Source: Candidatus Pelagibacterales bacterium
GTDB lineage: Bacteria; Pseudomonadota; Alphaproteobacteria; Pelagibacterales; AG-422-B15
Assembly (NCBI GenBank): GCA_016777745.1
Contig: JADHQX010000091.1
Span: 1-5,718 of the forward strand
Length of the DNA stretch: 5,718 nucleotides
Direction of reading: 5' to 3'
Shown here: in pieces, positions 1 through 5,372 of the stretch
Layout of the letters: every line of letters starts with the position of its first letter
How positions within the stretch are numbered: position 1 is the first letter of the stretch
Translations under genes and position numbers: made by a program
The notes under the pieces: generated by a model
What the model was told of the DNA's origin: nothing
Database searches by the model: none
What the model saw: only the letters and a program-made list of their open reading frames with translations

Positions 1-107
1 AAAGCTAATCAGCACTATAAATAAAGAGAAGTAGCAACGTTCACTCAACCATGGGCCATAAACTTTGCTAACAACACAAACAACAAGTAACGGTAAGTAT
101 TTATTTT

Positions 108-125
108 GATAAGCTTTATCTTTTT
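108..125 (+). terminator. Weak terminator-like hairpin (plus strand)
   Basis: On the plus strand GATAA (108-112) can pair with TTATC (116-120) around a GCT loop, and TTTTT follows at 121-125. This has the form of an intrinsic terminator for a rightward gene ending to the left of or near base 34. The stem is only five base pairs and mostly A-T, so it may well be chance. Confidence 0.2.
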
Positions 126-143
126 ACGCGTTAATAATATCCG

Positions 144-177
144 TTGGAATTTGAAACGGGGATTGGCCAAATTCGAA
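144..177. repeat. Imperfect inverted repeat downstream of acetoacetyl-CoA synthetase
   Basis: The arms TTGGAATTTG (144-153) and CAAATTCGAA (168-177) pair at nine of ten positions with one G-G mismatch, around a 14-base loop at 154-167. An alternative shorter stem, CCGTT (141-145) with AACGG (155-159), cannot form at the same time. In the direction of the ligase transcript no T-run follows. On the plus strand a T-rich stretch follows at 178-191. This could protect the 3' end of the ligase mRNA or belong to a plus-strand terminator. The loop holds the most G-rich stretch of the flank (GGGG at 158-161). Confidence 0.35.
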
Positions 178-178
178 T

Positions 179-200
179 TTAAATATTTTTTAATATTTAA
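179..200. repeat. Perfect A/T-only inverted repeat over the ligase stop codon
   Basis: TTAAATATT (179-187) and AATATTTAA (192-200) are perfect nine-base arms around TTTT. The right arm covers the TAA stop of acetoacetyl-CoA synthetase (197-199). The arms contain no G or C, so in a genome this A+T-rich the repeat may be fortuitous. No T-run follows in the direction of the ligase transcript, so it is not a convincing terminator. Confidence 0.25.
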
Positions 201-2155
201 TAATTTAATTCCTTTAAATTTTTATATTGTTCTAAAACTTGTGGATTTGCTAGTGCTTCTTTATTCTTAATTTCGTTTCCTTCTACTATATTTTTTACAG
301 CTAATTCAACAATTTTTCCATTTTTAGTTCTTGGAATATCGTCGACTACTATAATTTTTGATGGAACATGTCTTGGGGATGCATTTTTTCTAATTTGTAT
401 TTTAATTTTTTGTAACAAAACTTCATTTAATACATGTTTGGGGTTTAAGACTACGAATAAAATAATTCTAACGTCATTATCCCATTGTTGACCTATAACA
501 ATGGATTCCTTTATTTCGTCAAATTTATCTATAACTGAATAAATTTCTGAAGTTCCAAGTCTTACTCCACCAGGGTTTAAAGTGGCATCTGATCTTCCGT
601 AAATTATAAAGCCACCATTTTTTGTAATTTCCGCATAATCACCATGGTGCCATAAATTTTGAAAAGTTTGAAAATAAGCTTTATTATATTTTATATCGCT
701 TTTATCATTCCAAAACTTTAATGGCATGCTTGGAAAAGAATTATTACATATCAATTCACCTTTATCTCTTGTTATTGAAACACCATTTTTATTTAAAACT
801 AAAACATCCATTCCCAAGCCTTTATTTTGGATTTCACCAGCTATTACCGGTTCATAAACATTTCCCAATACAAAACAGGAAATAATATCAGTTCCCCCTG
901 AAATTGATGATAAATGAACATCTTTTTTAATGTGCTTGTATATGTATTGAAAACCTTCCTTAGACAAGGGGGAGCCGGTCGAGCATATAGTTTTTAAACT
1001 TTCTAATTTATATTTTTTTATTATAGAAATTTTTTCTTTTTTAAAATTATCAATGAGTTTTGCACTAACACCTAGTAATGTAATCTTTTCATTTTTTGTT
1101 AATCTAAATAACAAATCTTTTTTTTTATACATTGGGAAACCATCAAACAATACAATCGAGGCTTTTGATGCAAGAGCGCTGATTAACCAATTCCACATCA
1201 TCCAACCACATGTTGTAAAATAAAATATATTATCGTTTTCTTTAATATTGCAATGTAACTGATGTTCTTTTAGATGTTGAATTAGAGTTCCACCACTTCC
1301 ATGGCAAATACATTTTGGTTTTCCAGTGGTACCACTAGAGTAAAGTATTGCTAATTCATGGTTGAAATTAAATTTTTGGTATTTAATTTTTTCTACTAAA
1401 AATTTATTTATTTCTTCCCATTTTAAAAGATTTAATTTTTTACTATCTAGATTATTTTTTAAATATTTCTTTCCTGGATAATTACACACTATTACATGTT
1501 TAATACTTTTAACTTTTTTTAATAATTCTGGAATTCTTTCAATTATATTTATTTCTTTTCCATTATAATAATATCTATCAGTGAATAATAAAACTTTGGG
1601 TTTAATTTGTGAAAACCTTTCAATAACACCACTTACACCAAAATCTGGAGAACAAGATGACCATATGGCTCCTATTGCACTTGTTGCTAAATAGCCCTCA
1701 ACATTTTCTATTGTGTTCGGCATATAGCCCGCAACTCTATCACCAGATTTAATTTTTAATTTTTTAAATAATTGAATTATCTTACTAGTGTCTTCATTTA
1801 AATTTTTCCACGTTTTAATTTTCTTAAATCCATTTTCACTTATAAATGTAATAGCTTTTGAGTTGTCATTTTTTGAAAGAAGATTTTCAGCAAAATTTAA
1901 CTTATAATTTGGGAGAAAACTATTTTTATAAAAAATTTTAGACTTGATGATTTTTTTATTACCTTTAATTCCATTCACTTTACAAAAATCCCATATCGCA
2001 TCCCAAAAATCTGGTGAACTTTTAATACTCCACGTTAGTATTTTTTTATAATTACGATTAAAATTAATTTTAAAACTTTTAGAAACAAATTTTTCAAATC
2101 TAAATAAATTTGACTTATCTTTTAAGTCTTTTGAGGGTGACCACAGCTTTTTCAT
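197..2155 (-). CDS. Acetoacetyl-CoA synthetase (acetoacetate-CoA ligase)
   Basis: This cytosolic ANL-superfamily ligase converts acetoacetate, ATP and CoA to acetoacetyl-CoA through an acyl-adenylate, letting the cell use ketone bodies or recycle acetoacetate. The 652-residue length fits the family. An ACAS-like N-terminal segment (SPDFWDAIWDF, about 47-57) is followed by the ATP-binding P-loop YSSGTTGKPK (272-281), TTCGWMMWNW (314-323), SGGTDI (419-424), WHHGDYAE (502-509) and the hinge region GRSDATLNPGGVRLGTSEIY (520-539). The catalytic lysine is K614 in PRTKNGK. The GRSDATLNPGG form and the C-terminal LANPQVL match acetoacetyl-CoA rather than acetyl-CoA synthetases. I chose ATG at 2155; an in-frame TTG two codons upstream (2161) would add two residues, and neither has a clear Shine-Dalgarno sequence. 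It follows the oxidoreductase gene by 38 nt and is probably co-transcribed with it. Confidence 0.93.
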   Translation of the reverse strand: MKKLWSPSKDLKDKSNLFRFEKFVSKSFKINFNRNYKKILTWSIKSSPDFWDAIWDFCKVNGIKGNKKIIKSKIFYKNSFLPNYKLNFAENLLSKNDNSKAITFISENGFKKIKTWKNLNEDTSKIIQLFKKLKIKSGDRVAGYMPNTIENVEGYLATSAIGAIWSSCSPDFGVSGVIERFSQIKPKVLLFTDRYYYNGKEINIIERIPELLKKVKSIKHVIVCNYPGKKYLKNNLDSKKLNLLKWEEINKFLVEKIKYQKFNFNHELAILYSSGTTGKPKCICHGSGGTLIQHLKEHQLHCNIKENDNIFYFTTCGWMMWNWLISALASKASIVLFDGFPMYKKKDLLFRLTKNEKITLLGVSAKLIDNFKKEKISIIKKYKLESLKTICSTGSPLSKEGFQYIYKHIKKDVHLSSISGGTDIISCFVLGNVYEPVIAGEIQNKGLGMDVLVLNKNGVSITRDKGELICNNSFPSMPLKFWNDKSDIKYNKAYFQTFQNLWHHGDYAEITKNGGFIIYGRSDATLNPGGVRLGTSEIYSVIDKFDEIKESIVIGQQWDNDVRIILFVVLNPKHVLNEVLLQKIKIQIRKNASPRHVPSKIIVVDDIPRTKNGKIVELAVKNIVEGNEIKNKEALANPQVLEQYKNLKELNY

Positions 2156-2193
2156 AATCAAAGTTTATCATATAAGATTATTTCTTCTACTTA

Positions 2194-2763
2194 CTATAAA
2201 TTAAGAGCAGTTTTTTTAACATCTTCGAGAAATTCTTTTCTTTTTTCATCACTAACAAATGGAACTGCAAAGTATCTTCTATAAATAATATTATAAATTC
2301 CACACATATGAAACACGCCTCTTTTTAATCTTCTTATGGGTAAATTTAAAAAAAATGTTGTAATAGCCAGCCTTGGAGAGCCATAAGTACAAAAGATTAT
2401 TGCCTTTTTATCTTTTAAGTTTCCAATTGGATAACCATAATTTCCAACTAATTTTTTAAATGTGAAAGCCCATGGTGGTGATAAAACTTTATCTATCCAA
2501 CCTTCTACAATAGCTGGCATTCTAAAATTCCAAATAGGTGCAATTAAAACAATTGTATCACATTGCTCAATTCGTCTTCTATGATCCAAAACATCTTCAC
2601 CTGCTTTTTCACCAGCAAAAACTGGGTTAAATTTTTCTTTATATAGGTCTACACAGTCAACTGTATTGCCATTTTCTTCAGCTGTTTTTATAAATGTATC
2701 TCTAATAGCGGCGTTAAAGGATTTTTTATTATAGTGACCATATAAAAGAAATATTTTTTTCAT
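2194..2763 (-). CDS. NAD(P)H dehydrogenase (quinone)-like flavodoxin-fold oxidoreductase
   Basis: This 189-residue protein belongs to the Flavodoxin_2 family (NQO1/MdaB/KefF-type), soluble FMN or FAD enzymes that pass two electrons from NAD(P)H to quinones or other acceptors. The N-terminal strand-loop IFLLYGHYNKKSFNAAI (4-20) is the flavin phosphate-binding loop; relatives usually have GHP where this has GHY (9-11). APIWNFRMPAIVEGWIDKV (75-93) is the conserved central motif that contacts flavin and forms the dimer interface, and CTYGSP (125-130) is the next flavin-side loop. No signal peptide or membrane helix is visible. The true acceptor cannot be read from sequence. The start codon is ATG with no obvious Shine-Dalgarno sequence. 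It is the first gene of a likely two-gene unit with the ligase and is divergent from the small gene on the other strand. Confidence 0.85.
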   Translation of the reverse strand: MKKIFLLYGHYNKKSFNAAIRDTFIKTAEENGNTVDCVDLYKEKFNPVFAGEKAGEDVLDHRRRIEQCDTIVLIAPIWNFRMPAIVEGWIDKVLSPPWAFTFKKLVGNYGYPIGNLKDKKAIIFCTYGSPRLAITTFFLNLPIRRLKRGVFHMCGIYNIIYRRYFAVPFVSDEKRKEFLEDVKKTALNL

Positions 2764-2797
2764 TTGTGTATTTTTAAACTAGTTCTATAAGAAAGCC
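2764..2797. promoter_or_regulatory. Short divergent intergenic region
   Basis: Only 34 bases separate the start codons of the oxidoreductase (leftward) and the small gene (rightward), so both 5' ends must be served from here or from within the opposing coding region. TTCTATAAGAA (2783-2793) is an inverted repeat of TTCT and AGAA that offers a -10-like hexamer on each strand: TATAAG (2786-2791) on the plus strand and TATAGA on the minus. I find no good -35 element at proper spacing for either, and the plus hexamer lies only six bases from the ATG. Promoter assignment is therefore tentative. Confidence 0.25.
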
Positions 2798-2995
2798 ATG
2801 AAAAATTTTTACGTAATTGAAGGTGAGCATAAAAACCCTAATCTGATTGAAACAATATTAAAAGATACTGAAAAAAAATATGGCCCTTTTGAAGAGCAAG
2901 AAGCTAATCAAATTGCAAAGGGGTTAATTCAAAAAAATATTGATGATTTTTATCATCGGGCTTGGGTAGTTAAATCTGATAATTTAACCAAATAA
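2798..2995 (+). CDS. Small DUF4170-like protein
   Basis: This 65-residue soluble protein is the only plus-strand gene I accept. It opens with FYVIEGEHKN (4-13), has KYGPFEEQEA (27-36) in the middle and ends DDFYHRAWVV (49-58). From memory this order matches DUF4170, a small alphaproteobacterial family with a GGEY-like opening, a YGPF centre and a D...R(Y/F)RIV-like end; no function is known for it. The last seven residues, KSDNLTK, run past the expected end of the domain. The start ATG is preceded by only a weak purine-rich AGAAAG. It diverges from the oxidoreductase across 34 nt, and its last 43 bases overlap the 3' end of the opposing YeeE/YedE gene. The family match is from pattern memory, not a search. 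Confidence 0.6.
   Translation: MKNFYVIEGEHKNPNLIETILKDTEKKYGPFEEQEANQIAKGLIQKNIDDFYHRAWVVKSDNLTK
2931..2957 (-). terminator. Candidate intrinsic terminator of the six-gene operon
   Basis: Read on the minus strand, GATGAT (2957-2952) pairs perfectly with ATCATC (2947-2942) around an AAAA loop, and a run of seven T (2937-2931) follows after four bases. The stop codon of the second YeeE/YedE gene (2955-2953) sits inside the stem. The stem is short and mostly A-T, which suits a genome of this composition but makes it weak. The whole element is embedded in the coding sequence of the convergent small gene, where the T-run reads as part of a Gln-Lys-Asn stretch. Confidence 0.45.
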
Positions 2996-3375
2996 AACCC
3001 AACAAACATAGTAATTACAAAAATTATAGAACTAGTATTAAATAAAGCTAATGATGCTATCGCGGGTCCTGGACACAATCCTGCTAAACCCCATCCTGCT
3101 CCAAAAAGAGAAGATCCAATAATTAATTTTTTATTTAATTCCTTATTATTTGAATAAGAAAAACTATCTGCAAAAATTGGTTTTTTGTTATTTTTAAATA
3201 AGTGAAAAAATGGAGATGATATAATTAGAGCTCCAATCATTACAAATGCTAAAGATGGATCCCAATCACCAAAGATATTTAAAAAACCTAAAACTTTTGC
3301 TGGGTCAATCATTTGTGAAATAGTAAGACCTATGCCAAAAATTATTCCACAAATTAAAGATACAATTTTGCTCAT
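2953..3375 (-). CDS. YeeE/YedE-type membrane protein, second half (DUF6691-like)
   Basis: This 140-residue inner-membrane protein has about four hydrophobic segments (roughly 4-20, 42-58, 85-100 and 115-131). The N-terminal FGIGLTISQMIDPAKVLGFL (13-32), the GDWDPSLAFVM block (36-46) and GLAGLCPGPA (96-105) with Cys101 are the hallmarks of the DUF6691/YedE half-protein. Two-gene relatives are known as PmpA/PmpB-like or DUF395 proteins; full-length relatives such as TsuA transport thiosulfate through conserved cysteines. I infer that it pairs with the preceding half-protein and handles a reduced sulfur compound. I chose the ATG at 3375 because it forms a four-base ATGA overlap with the upstream stop; an in-frame ATG at 3393 would add six residues (MDKKFN) and overlap by 22 nt. 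Neither has a Shine-Dalgarno sequence. It is the last gene of the operon. Confidence 0.83.
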   Translation of the reverse strand: MSKIVSLICGIIFGIGLTISQMIDPAKVLGFLNIFGDWDPSLAFVMIGALIISSPFFHLFKNNKKPIFADSFSYSNNKELNKKLIIGSSLFGAGWGLAGLCPGPAIASLALFNTSSIIFVITMFVGFYLVKLSDLTTQAR

Positions 3376-3791
3376 ATTAAATTTTTTATCCATACAGTTA
3401 AAATACCAACAATCATGAAGGTTATTGTTGCAACAATTGATCTTAAAGAAAATCTTCCAATACCACTGATGCCGTGACCACTAGTACAGCCTCCCCCTAT
3501 TCTTGTACCAGCTCCAACCAATAAACCTGCAACAGCTAATAAAATAAAGGAATTTGAAATTGAAATATTAATTTCTTGCTCGGTAAATACCTTATAAATA
3601 ATGGGACCAAGAATTAAGCCTAATAGAAATAAGAAATTATCAAATCTATTATCTTTTGAATTTAAAAAATTACTAGCAATTCCACTTATTCCAATTAGTC
3701 GACCGTTAAAAACAAAGAAGATAACCACTGCTAAACCAATTAGAGAACCACCTAGAAATGCAGAAACTGGAGTGAAATTAATTATGTTCAT
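3372..3791 (-). CDS. YeeE/YedE-type membrane protein, first half
   Basis: This 139-residue protein has about four membrane segments (roughly 10-30, 51-68, 80-97, 117-135). NGRLIGISGI (29-38) and RIGGGCTSGHGISG (97-110) with Cys102 identify a half-length YeeE/YedE (sulf_transp) protein. Its partner is the next gene; together they would make one complete pseudosymmetric transporter of the thiosulfate/sulfur-compound class. Many relatives read GHG(I/V)CG at the second glycine motif, whereas here Ser109 stands in the cysteine position. The ATG directly follows the TAA of the CoA-binding gene with no gap and in the same reading frame, and no Shine-Dalgarno sequence is visible, so it probably depends on translational reinitiation. 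The cargo cannot be told from sequence. Confidence 0.85.
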   Translation of the reverse strand: MNIINFTPVSAFLGGSLIGLAVVIFFVFNGRLIGISGIASNFLNSKDNRFDNFLFLLGLILGPIIYKVFTEQEINISISNSFILLAVAGLLVGAGTRIGGGCTSGHGISGIGRFSLRSIVATITFMIVGILTVWIKNLI

Positions 3792-4229
3792 TTAACTTTG
3801 TAATACGGGAAAAGCGGGGTTTATATTCAAAAAAAGCTTTTGATATTCCATTTTAGTACACCTGTTTTCTATGTATTCAATATTTTTACTCTCTACTAAT
3901 TTTTTTGCCTCTAAACTTCTTATTCCTAATTGTAACCAGAGAACTTTAGCTCCAATTTTGACACTCTCTTCAGCATATTTGTTTGCTTCAACGGAAGGTC
4001 TAAACACATCTACAATATCAACAGGTATTTTAATATCCTCAAGTTTTTCAAAAACTTCTTCTCCTAGTATTTTTTGACCTTTTGCACTCGGGTTAACTGG
4101 AATAACTTTAAAACCATACCTTTGCATATATTTCATGACAATGGTTGAAGGTTTCTTGTCGTCCTTACTAACGCCCACCATTGCAATTGTTTTATATTTT
4201 GAAAGAATTTCTTTTATTTTTTCGTTCAC
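3792..4229 (-). CDS. CoA-binding domain protein (YccU-like)
   Basis: This 145-residue soluble protein has a Rossmann fold of the CoA_binding_2 family, related to the CoA-binding domain of succinyl-CoA synthetase alpha but without the ligase domain. The nucleotide-binding turn is IAMVGVSKDDKKPS (15-28), followed by GFKVIPVNP (39-47), VDIVDVFRPS (70-79), LWLQLGIRS (97-105) and the family's C-terminal ENRCTKMEYQ (121-130). Family members bind CoA or acyl-CoA; no reaction is established. The start is GTG (4229-4227): an in-frame TAA lies six bases upstream, so no longer form is possible, and a partial GGAAG site is spaced eight bases away. The GTG shares its G with the TAG stop of the preceding crotonase gene (TAGTG). 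Its place after an acyl-CoA-type enzyme suggests a CoA-related role in the same operon. Confidence 0.85.
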   Translation of the reverse strand: MNEKIKEILSKYKTIAMVGVSKDDKKPSTIVMKYMQRYGFKVIPVNPSAKGQKILGEEVFEKLEDIKIPVDIVDVFRPSVEANKYAEESVKIGAKVLWLQLGIRSLEAKKLVESKNIEYIENRCTKMEYQKLFLNINPAFPVLQS

Positions 4230-5014
4230 TACTTATGCTTCCACTTGGGTGTTCTTTTTTCTAAAAATGCAGATATGCCTTCTTTAGCATCCATTGCCAT
4301 CATATTTTTAGTCATCATTTTACTCGTGTATGCGTAAGCTTTTCTCAACGGCATTTCCAATTGATTGTAAAAAGTTTGTTTACCAATTTTAATTGTATGA
4401 CTTGATTTTGAAGCAATAGTTTTTGCTATCTTTAATACTTCGTTATTTAATTTTGATTTAGTAAAGCAATCATTAATCAATCCAATTTCTTTTGCGTAGT
4501 TTGCTTTAATAGGTTCGCCTGTTAACAGCATTTTCATCATTCTTTTTCTATTAACTTTTCTGCTCACAGCAACCATGGGTGTACTACAAAATAATCCTAT
4601 ATTAACACCCGGTGTTGCAAAAATTGCATCATTTGTACTATAGGCAAGATCACAACTTGCAACTAACTGACATCCAGCTGCAAATGCTGCTCCATGTACT
4701 TTTGCAATAACTGGCTTTTTTCCTTCAACAATTTGAAGCATTAATTTTGAACAAAGATTAAAAAGTTTTTGGTATTTCGCTCTTTTTTTTAATCCATTTA
4801 CTTCTTTTAAATTATGACCGGCACTAAAACCTTTTCCAGCACCTTCGATTATTATTACTTTGATATTTTGGTCTTCATCTAGTTTTTTAAAAGCTTTAAT
4901 TAAATCTCCTAAATTTTTAAATGAAAGAGCGTTATATGTTTTTGGTTCACTGATAATAATTGAGGCTATATCTTTATTAAAAAATTTAACCTTAATGTTA
5001 GTCAAGTTTGCCAT
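4229..5014 (-). CDS. Enoyl-CoA hydratase/isomerase family protein, ECHDC3-like
   Basis: This 261-residue protein has the crotonase fold. The oxyanion-hole segments are visible as FSAGHNLKE (63-71) and GAAFAAGCQL (108-117), and the block ATPGVNIGLFCSTPMVAVSR (133-152) is typical of the ECHDC3 subgroup. In classical enoyl-CoA hydratase two glutamates activate water; here the aligned positions are Gln116 (GCQL instead of GCEL) and Gly136 (TPGV instead of QPEI). Ordinary hydratase activity is therefore doubtful, although acyl-CoA binding is likely retained. No signal peptide is visible. The gene begins at ATG 5014 inside the last codons of the nucleotidyltransferase (17-nt overlap), with only a weak purine stretch next to the start, and its stop overlaps the next start. 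Substrate is unknown. Confidence 0.88.
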   Translation of the reverse strand: MANLTNIKVKFFNKDIASIIISEPKTYNALSFKNLGDLIKAFKKLDEDQNIKVIIIEGAGKGFSAGHNLKEVNGLKKRAKYQKLFNLCSKLMLQIVEGKKPVIAKVHGAAFAAGCQLVASCDLAYSTNDAIFATPGVNIGLFCSTPMVAVSRKVNRKRMMKMLLTGEPIKANYAKEIGLINDCFTKSKLNNEVLKIAKTIASKSSHTIKIGKQTFYNQLEMPLRKAYAYTSKMMTKNMMAMDAKEGISAFLEKRTPKWKHK

Positions 5015-5372
5015 CTTCTCTCATTTTAGCTCTAATTTTTGTCGCTGAAATTTGCTGTATTTCTTCGGATAAAACAACTTCTTCTATTTTATAACCAACA
5101 CCTCTTCCATAACAGATATTAGTAATATTTGGCACCATCATCACTTTAAATTGTCCTTCAAACTCTGGATTCAATTTTTCTTCAATATTTTTTTTAACAG
5201 TTTCAAAATCAAATGGATTATCATCAACACCCTGGACGTCTCTAATTTGAATACAAACTTGACCTGTTTTTTTTACAATTTCTTGAAATAAAGCATAGTG
5301 ACCATCGTGAAAAGGTTGCCATCTGCCTAACATTTGTGCTGTTGGTTTTTTATTATCCCATTCGTAAGCCAT
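4998..5372 (-). CDS. HxGH-motif nucleotidyltransferase (cytidylyltransferase-like)
   Basis: This compact 124-residue protein has the nucleotidyltransferase alpha/beta-phosphodiesterase fold. The N-terminal MLGRWQPFHDGHYALF (14-29) contains the HxGH signature (His22, His25) that binds NTP phosphates, and ISATKIR (108-114) is the C-terminal ISSTxIR-like motif. The arrangement resembles NMN/phosphopantetheine adenylyltransferases and glycerol-3-phosphate cytidylyltransferase. Members join a nucleotide to a phosphorylated small molecule and release pyrophosphate; neither nucleotide nor substrate can be fixed here. RDVQGVDDNPF (44-54) is a distinctive central loop. I start at ATG 5372, not the upstream in-frame ATG at 5405, because AAGGAG lies eight bases before it and it forms a one-base TAATG overlap with the kinase stop. 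The tight coupling suggests it uses the kinase product. Confidence 0.8.
   Translation of the reverse strand: MAYEWDNKKPTAQMLGRWQPFHDGHYALFQEIVKKTGQVCIQIRDVQGVDDNPFDFETVKKNIEEKLNPEFEGQFKVMMVPNITNICYGRGVGYKIEEVVLSEEIQQISATKIRAKMREDGKLD

Larger units (their letters stand above)
1..196. other. Non-coding left flank with inverted repeats
   Basis: I see no supportable gene here. Stops break all plus frames within the first 34 bases. The longest minus-strand open stretch, from about base 126 to the left edge, has no ATG and no ribosome binding site. By hand count 61 of the first 180 bases are G or C, clearly more than in the adjacent ligase gene. The stretch contains several inverted repeats: TAGCAA at 32-37 with TTGCTA at 65-70, GATAA/TTATC at 108-120, and a 10-bp imperfect stem at 144-177. 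It may be the 3' untranslated region of acetoacetyl-CoA synthetase plus the tail of a gene lying to the left. A structured RNA is possible, but I cannot match it to a known family. Confidence 0.5.

Noticed and set aside
2..34. Possible C-terminal end (KLISTINKEK then TAG) of a plus-strand gene entering from the left
   Set aside because: Ten codons are too few to support a gene, although the weak hairpin at 108-125 could be its terminator.
1..126. Minus-strand open stretch running off the left edge, rich in hydrophobic codons
   Set aside because: There is no ATG in frame, the only candidate start is a TTG without a ribosome binding site, and an in-frame TAA lies just upstream; no motif is recognised.
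167..183. TTCGAAT resembling a tRNA T-loop
   Set aside because: The flanking bases do not form a T-stem, and no acceptor, D or anticodon arms can be drawn.
2167..2172. TATGAT as a -10 box for acetoacetyl-CoA synthetase
   Set aside because: No acceptable -35 element is present at 16-18 bases, and the 38-nt gap fits co-transcription with the upstream oxidoreductase gene.
2969..2988. Inverted repeat GTTAAAT / ATTTAAC with a six-base loop
   Set aside because: No T-run follows on either strand, and the arms fall within the overlapping coding ends of two genes, so it is not a convincing terminator or operator.
3601..3795. Plus-strand open frame of 64 codons
   Set aside because: It lies antisense within the first YeeE/YedE half, whose family motifs are clear; the plus-strand translation shows no recognisable motif.
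3871..4077. Plus-strand open frame of 68 codons
   Set aside because: It is antisense to the well-supported CoA-binding gene, has a Ser/Leu-rich composition typical of shadow frames, and has no ribosome binding site.
4860..5048. Plus-strand open frame of 62 codons
   Set aside because: It is antisense across the start of the crotonase-fold gene and the end of the nucleotidyltransferase, both of which carry family motifs.
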